From Streptococcus sp. oral taxon 431 (GTDB lineage: Bacteria > Bacillota > Bacilli > Lactobacillales > Streptococcaceae), in assembly GCF_001553685.1 (NCBI RefSeq), contig NZ_CP014264.1:318001-382000 (forward strand): a DNA stretch of 64,000 nucleotides. The letters are read 5' to 3'. The translations under genes were made by a program, and so were the position numbers. Of the stretch, positions 27,990 to 37,124 are shown in pieces (positions within the stretch are counted from its first letter, which is position 1; each line of letters begins with the position of its first letter). The notes below the pieces were generated by a model, which was not told the DNA's origin, made no database searches, and was given only the letters and a program-made list of their open reading frames with translations.

Positions 27990-28979
27990 TTATTGAACGT
28001 TAGCTTTGCTAATCAAGTCAAACAAATCTTTTTTAGTGTCGTTTGGCACTTTACGTACGTCAAATTCAACACCAAGATCACGCATTTTTTCAAATGTAGC
28101 AACGTCATCTTTGTCCATTGACAATACGTTGTTGATCATTGTTTTACCAGTTGAGTGAGCCATTGATCCAACGTTAAGAGTCTTAATTGGCACACCGCCT
28201 TCGATAGCACGAAGGGCATCTTGAGGTGTTTCAAATAAGATAAGGGCGTGTGTGTTACCAAAACGAGGATCTTTTGCAACCTCAATCAATTTTTGGATTG
28301 GCACAACGTTAGCCTTCACTCCGTTAGGAGCCGCTTGTTTGATCAATTCTTTACGAAGGTCGTCATTTGCTACGTTATCTGAAGCAACGATGATACGGTC
28401 TGCTTTAGAATCTGGAGTCCAAGCAGTTGCGACTTGCCCGTGAAGAAGACGTGTGTCAAGACGAGCAAGATTGATTTTCAATTTACCGTCTCCGATAACT
28501 GTTCCTTCTGGGATAGCAGCTTGGGCTACAGGAGCAGCTGCAGCAGTTGCAACTTCCTCAGCTGGATTTAGCTCTTCTGGAAGAGCCTTGATGCCATCTT
28601 TGGCCTCTTTAATGATGTTTGCAGCGACTTTATCCACTCCAGCAGCAGCGTCCATAAGGCGCTCTGTGTAAGCTTGGATCAACATCGGTAAGTTAAGTCC
28701 TGTGATGATGGCAAATTTACGCTCAGGGTTTTCTCCCATTACGCGGCTAGCTTGGTTAAATGGAGACCCACTCCAAAGGTCAGCCAAGACTAGAACCTCA
28801 TCTTCTGCGTCAAATGCAGCCACAGCATTGTTGAACTTGGCGTATAAATCATCTGGACCTTCGTTTGGCATAAAGGTTACAACTTGAACCTTTTCTTGTT
28901 CACCAAAGATCATAGATCCTGACTGATGAATACCAGCGGCAAATTCACCGTGGCTCGCAATAATGATTCCGATACTCAT
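27990..28979 (-). CDS. manL: Mannose-family PTS component IIAB
   Basis: A 329-residue cytoplasmic phosphotransfer protein. The IIA domain begins [17 protein letters not shown] with its active histidine at residue 10. An Ala/Pro-rich linker near residue 150 leads to the IIB domain, with the second histidine in [15 protein letters not shown]. Phosphate passes from HPr through both histidines to the incoming hexose. I use the ATG at 28979; an ATG nine bases upstream is too close to the GGAGG. It leads the operon, whose promoter region carries a CiaR box and a cre-like site. Confidence 0.96.
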   Translation of the reverse strand: MSIGIIIASHGEFAAGIHQSGSMIFGEQEKVQVVTFMPNEGPDDLYAKFNNAVAAFDAEDEVLVLADLWSGSPFNQASRVMGENPERKFAIITGLNLPMLIQAYTERLMDAAAGVDKVAANIIKEAKDGIKALPEELNPAEEVATAAAAPVAQAAIPEGTVIGDGKLKINLARLDTRLLHGQVATAWTPDSKADRIIVASDNVANDDLRKELIKQAAPNGVKANVVPIQKLIEVAKDPRFGNTHALILFETPQDALRAIEGGVPIKTLNVGSMAHSTGKTMINNVLSMDKDDVATFEKMRDLGVEFDVRKVPNDTKKDLFDLISKANVQ

Positions 28980-29016
28980 TATTGTCATTCCTCCTTATAA
29001 AATGTTTGACTCTTAG

Positions 29017-29033
29017 TTTAAGAAAACTTTAAG
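29017..29033 (+). promoter_or_regulatory. CiaR box near the manL transcription start
   Basis: TTTAAG, AAAAC, TTTAAG: a perfect direct repeat on the plus strand, opposite to manL and just downstream of its -10 (29042-29047). CiaR bound here would block initiation, which agrees with the reported negative CiaR control of manLMN in pneumococcus. The spacer is the same as in the csRNA box at 20189-20205. Confidence 0.75.
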
Positions 29034-29041
29034 ACTCCTTA

Positions 29042-29070
29042 AGTATAAATCGTTTTCAGAAAAAAAGCAA
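29042..29070 (-). promoter_or_regulatory. manLMN promoter with internal cre-like site
   Basis: On the minus strand TTGCTT (29065-29070), 17 bases, TATACT (29042-29047). The spacer contains TGAAAACGATTT (29047-29058), similar to the CcpA operator core. Carbon catabolite control by CcpA is inferred. Confidence 0.68.
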
Positions 29071-29355
29071 CTAATTATACTAAAGAGTGAAAAAAATCTC
29101 AAAGCTTTATTTTTGCAAATATTGATATATCAACTTTTTGTGGAATAGTCTATAGAATGGTAAAAAAATTTAATATAAAAAATGGGTGAGCAGAGGTCAA
29201 TGAATTAACTCACGACTTTCTAGTCCCGGTCCCTGATGTTTCAACAATCCGCTGTTTGCTTGTAGAATTTGTCTAGAAAAATGACGTTTTCTTCACTAGT
29301 GCTCTTGAGCGTCTAAAAAATGCCCTAAGTCCAATTAGTTGTCGTATCAAAATGT

Positions 29356-29462
29356 TATACTCAATGAAAATCAAAGAGCAAACTAGGAAGCTAGCCGCAA
29401 GCTGTACTTGAGTACGGTAAGGCGAAGCTGACGTGGTTTGAAGAGATTTTCGAAGAGTATTA
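29356..29462 (+). repeat. BOX element (boxA-boxC, no boxB)
   Basis: Starts TATACTCAATGAAAATCAAA and continues with CAAACTAGGAAGCTAGCC, then CTGTACTTGAGTACGG, then a boxC-like CGAAGCTGACGTGGTTTG to CGAAGAGTATTA. At about 107 bases it is the A-C form without a B unit. BOX elements are dispersed repeats of pneumococcus and close relatives. It lies in the 545-base gap between manL and adhP; the rest of that gap holds the man promoter, the adhP terminator and no recognisable gene. Confidence 0.85.
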
Positions 29463-29465
29463 TTG

Positions 29466-29504
29466 CTAAAAAAAACGAGGTAGGATCTTCTGTCCCTACC
29501 TCGT
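29466..29504 (-). terminator. adhP terminator
   Basis: On the minus strand AACGAGGTAGGGA, loop, TCCTACCTCGTT and a run of T residues, 21 bases past the adhP stop. Confidence 0.88.
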
Positions 29505-29524
29505 TTGGGCATTTATTATTTATC

Positions 29525-30544
29525 TTAATGAGTAAAGTCTAGAACCATACGACCTTGGATGGTTCCGGCAGCCATTTCATCAAAGACAGCAATGGCATCT
29601 TCGACAGGGCGTTTTTGAACGATTGGTACAACCAGACCTTCAGCACCAAATTGGAAGGCTTCTTCCAAATCTTTACGTGTTCCAACGAGAGAACCGATGA
29701 CTTGGATACCGTCAAGAACTGTTTTGACGATGCTAAGGTCCATCATTTCAGATGGGAGACCGACAGCTATTACACGACCGCCTGCACGAACAGAGTCAAC
29801 TGCTTGGTTAAAGGCAACTTTTGATACAGCTGTTACGACAGCTGAGTGAGCACCACCGTTTGTCTTTTCTTTGATAAGGCCTGGGACATCTTCGACTTCA
29901 AGACCGTTAATCACGATATCTGCACCAACTTCTTTAGCTAGAGCAAGTTTATCGTTGTTAATATCTACTGCGATAACGTGAGCGTTGAATACTTTTTTAG
30001 CGTATTGAACAGCTAAGTTACCAAGTCCTCCAGCACCATAGAGGACAACCCATTGACCTGGCTCAACTTTTGCTTCTTTGATAGCCTTGTAGGTAGTAAC
30101 ACCGGCACAAGTGATTGAAGAAGCTTGGGCTGGATCGAGACCTTCTGGAACCTTAACGGCATAATCTGCAGTTACGATACATTGTTCTGCCATACCACCA
30201 TCAACTGAGTAGCCAGCATTTTTCACTGTGCGGCAAAGAGTTTCGCGCCCAGTTGTACAGTATTCACACATACCACAGCCTTCAAAGAACCAAGCAACGC
30301 TGACACGGTCACCAACTTTTAGGCTTTTAACATCAGGAGCAACTTCTTTGACGATACCGATACCTTCGTGACCGAGAACGCGTCCTGGAACTTTACCAAA
30401 GTCACCATGTGCAACGTGGAGGTCAGTGTGGCAGACACCACAGTACTCAACTTCTACAAGAGCTTCCCCAGTTTCGAGTGGACGGAGAACTTTTTCTTCA
30501 ATAGCAACACCAGTGCCTTCTGGATTTACAACAACAGCTTTCAT
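29525..30544 (-). CDS. adhP: Zinc-dependent alcohol dehydrogenase (propanol-preferring type)
   Basis: A 339-residue medium-chain dehydrogenase/reductase that interconverts alcohols and aldehydes with NAD(H). It has the catalytic zinc ligands CGVCHTD and GHEG, the structural-zinc cysteines [15 protein letters not shown], and the Rossmann motif [11 protein letters not shown]. The start follows AAGGAGGATAGCT. It is monocistronic, with its own terminator. The promoter at 30653-30681 overlaps a Rex-like palindrome, so expression may follow the NADH/NAD ratio. Confidence 0.95.
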   Translation of the reverse strand: MKAVVVNPEGTGVAIEEKVLRPLETGEALVEVEYCGVCHTDLHVAHGDFGKVPGRVLGHEGIGIVKEVAPDVKSLKVGDRVSVAWFFEGCGMCEYCTTGRETLCRTVKNAGYSVDGGMAEQCIVTADYAVKVPEGLDPAQASSITCAGVTTYKAIKEAKVEPGQWVVLYGAGGLGNLAVQYAKKVFNAHVIAVDINNDKLALAKEVGADIVINGLEVEDVPGLIKEKTNGGAHSAVVTAVSKVAFNQAVDSVRAGGRVIAVGLPSEMMDLSIVKTVLDGIQVIGSLVGTRKDLEEAFQFGAEGLVVPIVQKRPVEDAIAVFDEMAAGTIQGRMVLDFTH

Positions 30545-30647
30545 AGCTATCCTCCTTGATTAGTCGTTGAGGTGCAGTGGAAAAGGGGCTTGGCTTGAGA
30601 GGTTTTCAAGTGAAGTCGAGTTTGAACTGCCCTCTTATTTACTTATA

Positions 30648-30681
30648 TGTGAAGTATATCACGATATTTACTATAGTACAA
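30648..30681 (-). promoter_or_regulatory. adhP promoter overlapped by a Rex-like operator
   Basis: On the minus strand TTGTAC (30676-30681), 17 bases, TATACT (30653-30658). Across the -10, TGTGA, six bases, TCACG (30648-30663) resembles the Rex consensus TTGTGAAN6TTCACAA. A separate 9-bp perfect inverted repeat, ATGGTTTTT / AAAAACCAT, lies at 30681-30703. Nothing else is seen in the 372-base gap to 30917 apart from the promoter at 30857. Confidence 0.6.
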
Positions 30682-30856
30682 TGGTTTTTAGGTAAAAAAC
30701 CATGTAATCGCTTAACTGGTTGATGAGACTGTGAAAATTGAACAAGTAAGATTGATGCATTGGCAAGTAAATACCTATAAATGCTAGAAAAGTTGACTTT
30801 AGATCGCCTCTTTAAGGTTTTCAGCAAATTTTCTGAGTTTCTTCTCGATGGGATTT

Positions 30857-30865
30857 TGGTATAAT
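30857..30865 (+). promoter_or_regulatory. Extended -10 promoter of the glutamate-cysteine ligase-like gene
   Basis: TGGTATAAT, 52 bases before the start at 30917. The leader contains GTGAGAGG as ribosome-binding site. Confidence 0.6.
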
Positions 30866-30916
30866 ATAGAAAGCAATTGATCTTTCTAGTAAGAGAATTT
30901 AGAGTGAGAGGTATCT

Positions 30917-32194
30917 ATGTCCCCTTCTGTTCAGTTATTGAAAAACCGTTATTTAAAAAATATCAAAGAAAATCCTGACCTCTACATCGGTATTGAGTTG
31001 GAATTTCCTATCGTTCATGTAAATGGGCAAGCGACAGATATTGAAGTCAGCAAGGATTTGATGCGCTTTTTGGTGGATGCTCTCCATCTGGAAGTTGAAA
31101 AAGAGGACCAGGATGGTAATCCGATTCAACTTGTAGAACCAAAAAGTCAGGATCGGATTCTGTTTGAGGTTTCCTACACGACCTTGGAGTTTGCCTTTGG
31201 CAGAGCCCAGAAAATCCAAGAGGTCCAAGGTCGACTTCAAGCTTATATGAAGGTCATTCAGGAAAAACTAGGCGAGAAGGACCATGCTATCCAGGGCTGG
31301 GGGATTCATCCAAACTGGGATCAGAATGACAATCGACCGGTGGCTTATCCACGCTACCAGATGCTGATGGATTACTTGCATATGGGAAGTCGCCAAGATA
31401 GAGCTGATTTGCATGACTTTCCACAATACGGTGCTTTTATCTGTGGGAGTCAAGTTCAGTTGGATGTATCGACTGCTAACTACCTACGAGTTATCAATGC
31501 TTTTACTCAGATTGAAGCAGCAAAAGCTTACTTATTTGCCAATTCTGAGTTTTCGGGAGCAGAATGGGATACTAAGATTTCACGGGATATTTTTTGGGAA
31601 GCTTCCATGCATGGGATTTATCCAGAGAATGTTGGTGTCAATGCCAGACTCTTCAAAGATGAGGATGATTTCTTTGATTATCTAGACCACTCTGCGATTT
31701 TTACAGCAGAACGAGATGGGGAAACTTACTATTTTTCTCCGATTCGGGCTAGAGATTACCTAGCTACTGAGGAAGTTTTGGCCTATACTCTAAATGGAAA
31801 AGAAACTCTGCTTGTTCCTCAAGAGAAGGATTTTCAAACGCACCGTAGTTACCAATATCAAGACTTGACGACTAGAGGGACGGTTGAATTCCGTAGTGTT
31901 TGTACACAGCCGTTAGACCGAACTTTTTCTTCAGCAGCCTTTCATCTAGGTTTGTTGGTGAATCTAGACAAGCTTAAAACATACCTAGAAACAGCACCTT
32001 TCTTTGAGAGATTTGGTCGTGACTACAAATCATTGAGACGCCAGTTTTCTCAGAAACACCTTTCAGATGAGGAGACAGCTGGAATTGTTCAATTCTCAAA
32101 AGATTTGCTAGCTATAGCAGAGCAAGGTCTTGAAATGAGAGGTCAGCAAGAAACAACCTATTTAGAGCCTTTGAAAGAAAAAATGACTCTATAA
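30917..32194 (+). CDS. Glutamate-cysteine ligase-like protein
   Basis: A 425-residue protein resembling gamma-glutamylcysteine synthetases, which join glutamate to the amino group of cysteine with ATP. Visible family-type segments are YIGIELEFPIV near residue 22, EVSYTTLEFAFG near 90, GWGIHPNW, DLHDFPQYGAFICGSQVQLD, and GTVEFRSVCTQPLD near residue 330. The glutamates in the first and last of these fit metal/ATP-binding positions. No glutathione synthetase gene is adjacent. It could make gamma-glutamylcysteine alone or ligate another amino acid. The family is reasonably clear, the substrate is not. Confidence 0.75.
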   Translation: MSPSVQLLKNRYLKNIKENPDLYIGIELEFPIVHVNGQATDIEVSKDLMRFLVDALHLEVEKEDQDGNPIQLVEPKSQDRILFEVSYTTLEFAFGRAQKIQEVQGRLQAYMKVIQEKLGEKDHAIQGWGIHPNWDQNDNRPVAYPRYQMLMDYLHMGSRQDRADLHDFPQYGAFICGSQVQLDVSTANYLRVINAFTQIEAAKAYLFANSEFSGAEWDTKISRDIFWEASMHGIYPENVGVNARLFKDEDDFFDYLDHSAIFTAERDGETYYFSPIRARDYLATEEVLAYTLNGKETLLVPQEKDFQTHRSYQYQDLTTRGTVEFRSVCTQPLDRTFSSAAFHLGLLVNLDKLKTYLETAPFFERFGRDYKSLRRQFSQKHLSDEETAGIVQFSKDLLAIAEQGLEMRGQQETTYLEPLKEKMTL

Positions 32195-32211
32195 TTTTCT
32201 TATAAAGGAAG

Positions 32212-32226
32212 AATTTTCTGAAAAAT
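32212..32226 (+). promoter_or_regulatory. CodY box overlapping the thrC promoter
   Basis: AATTTTCTGAAAAAT differs at one position from the CodY consensus AATTTTCWGAAAATT. It ends 5 bases before the thrC -10 (32232-32237), so bound CodY would exclude RNA polymerase when branched-chain amino acids are plentiful. Confidence 0.65.
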
Positions 32227-32228
32227 CA

Positions 32229-32237
32229 TGTTATAAT
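32229..32237 (+). promoter_or_regulatory. thrC promoter (extended -10)
   Basis: TGTTATAAT, 31 bases before the thrC start, with AAAGGATAGAG as ribosome-binding region. Confidence 0.65.
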
Positions 32238-32268
32238 GGATGAGACTATAGATAAAGGATAGAGATTT

Positions 32269-33753
32269 ATGACATTAGTTTATCAATCAACGCGTGATGC
32301 GAAAAATACCGTAACAGCTAGCCAAGCTATTTTGCAAGGTTTGGCAACAGATGGAGGCTTATTTACTCCAGTTAGCTATCCAAAGGTAGATTTGGATTTT
32401 GATACATTAAAAGATGCTTCTTACCAAGAAGTGGCTAAGCTGGTCTTGTCAGCTTTCTTGGATGACTTTACAGCAGAAGAGTTGGACTACTGTATCACCA
32501 ATGCCTATGACAGCAAGTTTGATACACCAGCCATTGCCCCTCTTGTCAAACTTAATGGCCAATACAACTTGGAACTTTTCCACGGTTCAACCATTGCCTT
32601 TAAGGATATGGCCTTGTCTATCTTGCCATACTTTATGACAACAGCTGCCAAGAAACATGGCTTGGAAAACAAGATTGTCATCTTGACAGCGACATCTGGG
32701 GACACTGGGAAAGCTGCTATGGCAGGATTTGCGGATGTTCCTGGAACTGAAATTATCGTCTTTTATCCAAAAGATGGTGTCAGCAAGGTGCAAGAATTGC
32801 AAATGACCACTCAAACTGGCGACAATACTCATGTTATCGCTATTGATGGGAACTTTGACGATGCGCAAACAAATGTTAAACATATGTTTAACGATGTGGC
32901 TCTTCGTGAAAAATTGGCAGCTAACAAGCTCCAGTTCTCATCAGCCAACTCTATGAATATTGGCCGTTTGGTACCACAGATTGTCTATTATGTTTATGCT
33001 TACGCTCAGCTTGTTAAGACTGGCGAGATTAAGGCTGGTGACAAGGTTAACTTCACCGTACCGACAGGAAATTTTGGTAATATCTTGGCTGCCTTTTACG
33101 CTAAGCAAATCGGTCTACCAGTTGGAAAACTGATCTGTGCTTCAAATGACAATAATGTCTTGACAGACTTCTTCAAGACTCGTGTCTATGACAAGAAGCG
33201 TGAGTTTAAGGTAACCACTAGCCCATCTATGGATATCTTGGTATCTTCAAACTTGGAGCGTTTGATTTTCCACCTTTTGGGTAATGATGCGGTTAAGACA
33301 GCTGAACTCATGGATGCTTTGAACACTCAAGGTCAGTATGAATTGACAGATTTTGATGCAGAGATTCTTGACCTCTTTGCAGCAGAATATGCGACAGAAG
33401 CAGAAACAGCTGCAGAAATCAAGCGTGTTTATGAGTCAGACTCTTACATCGAGGATCCTCATACAGCAGTTGCTTCAGCCGTATTTAAAAAATACCAAGC
33501 AGCAACAGGCGATGTAACTAAGACGGTGATTGCTTCAACAGCTAGTCCTTACAAATTCCCAGTGGTTGCGGTGGAAGCTGTGACAGGAAAATCAGGTCTT
33601 AGCGACTTTGAAGCCTTGGCTCAATTACATGAAATCTCAGGAGTAACAGTGCCACCAGCAGTGGATGGCCTTGAAACAGCTCCAGTTCGTCACAAGACAA
33701 CTGTTGCAACATCAGAGATGCAGACTGCAGTAGAATCTTATCTAGGACTTTAA
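32269..33753 (+). CDS. thrC: Threonine synthase
   Basis: A 494-residue PLP enzyme that converts O-phosphohomoserine to threonine. The pyridoxal-phosphate lysine lies in HGSTIAFKDMALSILPY, the PLP-phosphate loop region is TATSGDTGKAAMAGF, and VPTGNFGNILAAFYAKQ is the second conserved glycine-rich segment. The length is that of the long bacterial ThrC form. A CodY-like box sits over its promoter. A hairpin at 33766-33798 lies between it and the MATE gene. Confidence 0.96.
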   Translation: MTLVYQSTRDAKNTVTASQAILQGLATDGGLFTPVSYPKVDLDFDTLKDASYQEVAKLVLSAFLDDFTAEELDYCITNAYDSKFDTPAIAPLVKLNGQYNLELFHGSTIAFKDMALSILPYFMTTAAKKHGLENKIVILTATSGDTGKAAMAGFADVPGTEIIVFYPKDGVSKVQELQMTTQTGDNTHVIAIDGNFDDAQTNVKHMFNDVALREKLAANKLQFSSANSMNIGRLVPQIVYYVYAYAQLVKTGEIKAGDKVNFTVPTGNFGNILAAFYAKQIGLPVGKLICASNDNNVLTDFFKTRVYDKKREFKVTTSPSMDILVSSNLERLIFHLLGNDAVKTAELMDALNTQGQYELTDFDAEILDLFAAEYATEAETAAEIKRVYESDSYIEDPHTAVASAVFKKYQAATGDVTKTVIASTASPYKFPVVAVEAVTGKSGLSDFEALAQLHEISGVTVPPAVDGLETAPVRHKTTVATSEMQTAVESYLGL

Positions 33754-33765
33754 AAGAGAGGAAGT

Positions 33766-33798
33766 AAACTCGGTTGGGAAACTAACTGAGTTTCTTTT
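33766..33798 (+). terminator. Terminator or attenuator between thrC and the MATE gene
   Basis: AAACTCGGTT and AACTGAGTTT form a 10-bp stem with one wobble pair, followed by TTTCTTTT. The MATE ribosome-binding site begins 5 bases later, so some read-through is likely. Confidence 0.65.
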
Positions 33799-33813
33799 CA
33801 TCAGGAGGAAGGA

Positions 33814-35094
33814 TTGTTTAAGAAATATAAAGACATTCTCAACATAGCTCTGCCAGCCATGGGTGAAAATTTCTTGCAGATGCTCATGGGAATGGTGGAC
33901 AGCTATCTGGTAGCCCATCTAGGTTTGATAGCCATTTCGGGTGTATCTGTAGCGGGCAATATTATCACCATTTATCAGGCTATTTTTATTGCTTTGGGAG
34001 CGGCTATTTCCAGCGTCATTTCCAAAAGTTTGGGACAGAAAGATCAATCTAAACTAGCCTATCATGTGACAGAAGCGCTCAAGATTACTCTGCTACTGAG
34101 TTTAGTTTTAGGGGGCTTGTCCATCTTTGCCGGTCAAGAGATGATTGGTCTTTTGGGGACAGAAGCGGCTGTGGCTGAGAGTGGTGGACTATACCTAGCT
34201 TTGGTTGGTGGGACAATCGTCCTCTTGGGCTTGATGACTAGTTTAGGAGCCTTGATTCGCGCCACCCATAATCCGCGCCTTCCTCTCTATGTAAGTCTTT
34301 TATCCAATGCCCTGAATATTCTCTTTTCAAGTCTAGCTATTTTTGTTCTTGATATGGGGATAGCTGGTGTAGCTTGGGGGACTATTTTGTCTCGTTTGGT
34401 CGGGGTTGTGATTTTGTGGTCACAATTAAAACTTCCATATACGAGACCAAATTTTGGACTGGACAAAGACTTGCTGACTTTGGCTTTACCTGCAGCGGGA
34501 GAACGTCTCATGATGCGAGCTGGAGATGTGGTCATTATTGCCTTAGTTGTTTCTTTCGGAACTGAGGCAGTCGCAGGAAATGCAATCGGTGAAGTCTTGA
34601 CCCAGTTTAACTATATGCCAGCCTTTGGTGTCGCTACAGCAACAGTCATGCAGGTGGCTCGAGCAGTTGGAGAAGATGATTGGGCAAGGGTATACAACTT
34701 AAGTAAGCAAACTTTTTGTCTTTCCCTCTTTCTTATGTTGCCCTTAACACTCAGTATCTATGCTCTGGGAACGCCCCTAAGTCACCTCTACACTAGTGAT
34801 CCTGTGGCTATTGAAGCAAGTGTTATGGTGACGCTGTTCTCTCTACTAGGGACTCCTATGACGACGGGGACAGTCATTTATACAGCTGTCTGGCAAGGTT
34901 TGGGAAATGCCCGACTTCCCTTTTATGCGACAAGTATCGGAATGTGGTGTATCCGTATCGGAACAGGGTATCTGATGGGAATTGTTCTTGGTTGGGGCTT
35001 GCCTGGTATCTGGGCAGGAACGCTTTTGGATAATGGTTTCCGTTGGATTTTCCTACGCTATCGTTATAAGCAATATATCTCTTTGAAAGGATGA
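33814..35094 (+). CDS. MATE family multidrug efflux transporter
   Basis: A 426-residue membrane protein with twelve predicted helices, of the MATE (DinF/NorM) family that exports drugs or metabolites by cation antiport. The start is TTG at 33814, directly behind AGGAGGAAGGA, giving MFKKYKDILNIALPAMGENF. The repeated half structure (LGQKDQSKLAYHV in the first half, AVGEDDWARVYNLSKQ in the second) is typical. It lies 60 bases after thrC and 3 bases before the HAD gene, which is probably co-transcribed. The substrate is unknown. Confidence 0.92.
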   Translation: MFKKYKDILNIALPAMGENFLQMLMGMVDSYLVAHLGLIAISGVSVAGNIITIYQAIFIALGAAISSVISKSLGQKDQSKLAYHVTEALKITLLLSLVLGGLSIFAGQEMIGLLGTEAAVAESGGLYLALVGGTIVLLGLMTSLGALIRATHNPRLPLYVSLLSNALNILFSSLAIFVLDMGIAGVAWGTILSRLVGVVILWSQLKLPYTRPNFGLDKDLLTLALPAAGERLMMRAGDVVIIALVVSFGTEAVAGNAIGEVLTQFNYMPAFGVATATVMQVARAVGEDDWARVYNLSKQTFCLSLFLMLPLTLSIYALGTPLSHLYTSDPVAIEASVMVTLFSLLGTPMTTGTVIYTAVWQGLGNARLPFYATSIGMWCIRIGTGYLMGIVLGWGLPGIWAGTLLDNGFRWIFLRYRYKQYISLKG

Positions 35095-35097
35095 CAT

Positions 35098-35712
35098 ATG
35101 AAAAAAATTGGATTTATCTGGGATTTAGATGGGACCTTGTTGGATTCTTATGAGGCTATTTTAGCAGGAATCGAAGAGACTTTTGCCCAGTTTGACATTC
35201 CTTATGATAAGGCTAAGGTTCGTGCCTTTATTCTACAAACTTCCGTTCAAGATCTGTTGGAAAAGGTGGGAGAAGAAAGAGGCTTGGATGCAGATATGCT
35301 CAATCAGGTTCGTGCTCAGAGCTTGGCTGAGAAGAATGCTCAAGTGGTTCTGATGCCAGGGGCGCGTGAAATCTTAACTTGGGCAGACCAGCAAGGAATT
35401 GAGCAGTTTGTTTATACCCATAAAGGGGATAATGCTTTTACAATTTTAGAGAACTTGGGTTTGGCCCACTATTTCACAGAAATTTTAACCAATCAAAGTG
35501 GCTTTGCTCGGAAGCCTAGTCCAGAAGCTGCGATCTATTTGCTAGATAAGTATGGACTAGATCCTCAGCAGACTTATTATATCGGTGATCGGATTTTGGA
35601 TATCGAATTTGCTCAAAATAGTGGGATTCAGAGTATCAATTTCCTTGCCTCACCTGTACCTTGTAATCAACAGATAGAGCATTTAGAAGACATTAGCTCG
35701 CTTTCCTTTTAG
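35098..35712 (+). CDS. HAD-family hydrolase (phosphoglycolate phosphatase-like)
   Basis: A 204-residue phosphatase of the haloacid dehalogenase superfamily. It has motif I DLDGTLLDS, motif II in YTHKG, the lysine in ARKPSPEA and motif III YYIGDRILDIEFA. A helical cap between motifs I and II makes it a subfamily I enzyme. It starts 3 bases after the MATE stop. Its substrate cannot be deduced; small phosphate esters are usual. Confidence 0.9.
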   Translation: MKKIGFIWDLDGTLLDSYEAILAGIEETFAQFDIPYDKAKVRAFILQTSVQDLLEKVGEERGLDADMLNQVRAQSLAEKNAQVVLMPGAREILTWADQQGIEQFVYTHKGDNAFTILENLGLAHYFTEILTNQSGFARKPSPEAAIYLLDKYGLDPQQTYYIGDRILDIEFAQNSGIQSINFLASPVPCNQQIEHLEDISSLSF

Positions 35713-35811
35713 AATTTTCTTCAAGAAGAATGTGTCAGCCTGATGACAAGAAACTAACAAACTATTTCAAGTAGTGCGATTTGTTACAAGGAATGTACAG
35801 TTCTGTTAAAT

Positions 35812-35832
35812 AGCCCCAAAAGGGCTTTTTTT
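35812..35832 (+). terminator. Terminator after the HAD gene
   Basis: AGCCC, loop CAAAA, GGGCT, then seven T residues. Confidence 0.8.
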
Positions 35833-35844
35833 CTATTTTCTTTG

Positions 35845-35853
35845 TGTTATGAT
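35845..35853 (+). promoter_or_regulatory. Promoter of the LysM gene (extended -10)
   Basis: TGTTATGAT, 36 bases before the start at 35889, with AAAAGGAG as ribosome-binding site. Confidence 0.55.
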
Positions 35854-35888
35854 AGACAGGTACTACATTTGAAAAGGAGTTTGATAGT

Positions 35889-36974
35889 ATGAAGAAACGA
35901 ATTATTTTAGCATCAACAGTGGCTCTATCACTTGCCCCTACCTTGGCAACTCAAGCAGAAGAACTAGTATGGACAGCGCGTAGTGTTGAGCAAATTCAAA
36001 ACGATGTTACTAAGAATGAGAATAAAACAAGCTATACGATTCAGTATGGAGATACTCTAAGTACCATTGCCGAAGCTTTGGGAGTGGATGTGACCGTTCT
36101 TGCTAACTTGAACAAGATCAGCAATATTGATCTGATTTTCCCTGAGACAGTGCTTACTACAACTGTTAATGATGAGGAAGAAGTGACGGAAGTTGAAATC
36201 CAAACACCTCAAGCGGCTTCTAGTGAAGAAGTGACAACTGCGACAGCAGATTTGACAACCAATCAAGTGACTGTAGATGACCAAACTGTACAGGTTGAAG
36301 ATTTAACTCAACCAGTTGAAGAAACAGAGGCTCAAGTTGAAGCAGTAGCACCACAAGCGACTGAAGAAACAGTAGCAGAGGTTACTACAGAAGTTGTAAC
36401 ACCAGCGGAAGAGCCGGTAGCAGAGGCTACTACTGAAACTGTAGCAGAAGTTGCGAGTCCAGTAGTAGAGAACTCAACTCCAGTAGTGGAGGAAACAGCT
36501 GTAGAGACGGCTACAAGCTCATCTGATACAGAAGACGTTACCTATCAAGCAGAACCAAGTCAGCACTCTTCAAATACTTATGCAGCCCCAGCAGCTCCTG
36601 ACTATGCAGGACTTGCTGCAGCAAAATCAGAGAATGCAGGACTTCAACCACAAACAGCTGCCTTTAAAGAAGAAATTGCTAACTTGTTCGGCATTACATC
36701 TTTTAGCGGATACCGTCCAGGAGATAGTGGCGACCATGGAAAAGGTCTTGCCATTGACTTTATGGTTCCAGTAAGCTCAGCTCTTGGAGACCAAATTGCA
36801 GATTATGCTATCCAAAATATGGCTAGCCGTGGAATCAACTACATCATCTGGAAACAACGTTTCTACGCACCATACGATAGCAAATATGGACCAGCCTACA
36901 CTTGGAATCCAATGCCAGATCGTGGAAGCATCACAGAAAACCACTATGACCACGTTCACGTATCGATGAACTAA
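35889..36974 (+). CDS. Secreted LysM cell-wall protein with C-terminal peptidase-like domain
   Basis: A 361-residue exported protein. The signal peptide is MKKRIILASTVALSLAPTLA, with cleavage near residue 25. A LysM peptidoglycan-binding domain lies at about 50-92 (YTIQYGDTLSTIAEALG, then VLANLNKI). Residues about 95-235 are a Val/Glu/Thr/Ala-rich linker. Residues about 255-361 contain GYRPGDSGDHGKGLAIDFM and NHYDHVHVSM, in which Arg, His and Asp positions resemble M15-type D,D-peptidase folds. Pneumococcus has a close relative. It probably acts on or binds the cell wall; catalytic activity is unproven. It is monocistronic with its own promoter. Confidence 0.85.
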   Translation: MKKRIILASTVALSLAPTLATQAEELVWTARSVEQIQNDVTKNENKTSYTIQYGDTLSTIAEALGVDVTVLANLNKISNIDLIFPETVLTTTVNDEEEVTEVEIQTPQAASSEEVTTATADLTTNQVTVDDQTVQVEDLTQPVEETEAQVEAVAPQATEETVAEVTTEVVTPAEEPVAEATTETVAEVASPVVENSTPVVEETAVETATSSSDTEDVTYQAEPSQHSSNTYAAPAAPDYAGLAAAKSENAGLQPQTAAFKEEIANLFGITSFSGYRPGDSGDHGKGLAIDFMVPVSSALGDQIADYAIQNMASRGINYIIWKQRFYAPYDSKYGPAYTWNPMPDRGSITENHYDHVHVSMN

Positions 36975-37124
36975 TAGAAAGAGAAGTTGAAACTAATCTA
37001 GTTTCGGCTTCTTTTTTGTAAAAATAGTATTGATAAGTGAAATAAAATCTAAAACATGATAAAATGTAAGCGTATACAAATAACAGTACTAAGGCATTAA
37101 AAGCAGAGAGAGAGGATGAAGTGA

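Noticed and set aside
29200..29350. A gene remnant in the manL-adhP gap
   Set aside because: The minus-strand frame there runs through the BOX element and shows no recognisable protein; stop codons follow in all frames.
32195..32268. T-box riboswitch upstream of thrC, and likewise upstream of ilvD and argS
   Set aside because: The leaders are too short, and no Stem I or T-box sequence (TGGNACC) is present.
35775..35800. A WalR/VicR box upstream of the LysM gene (TGTTACAAGGAATGTACA)
   Set aside because: The spacing between the half-sites is one base too long and the second half is TGTAC, so the match is too weak to claim.
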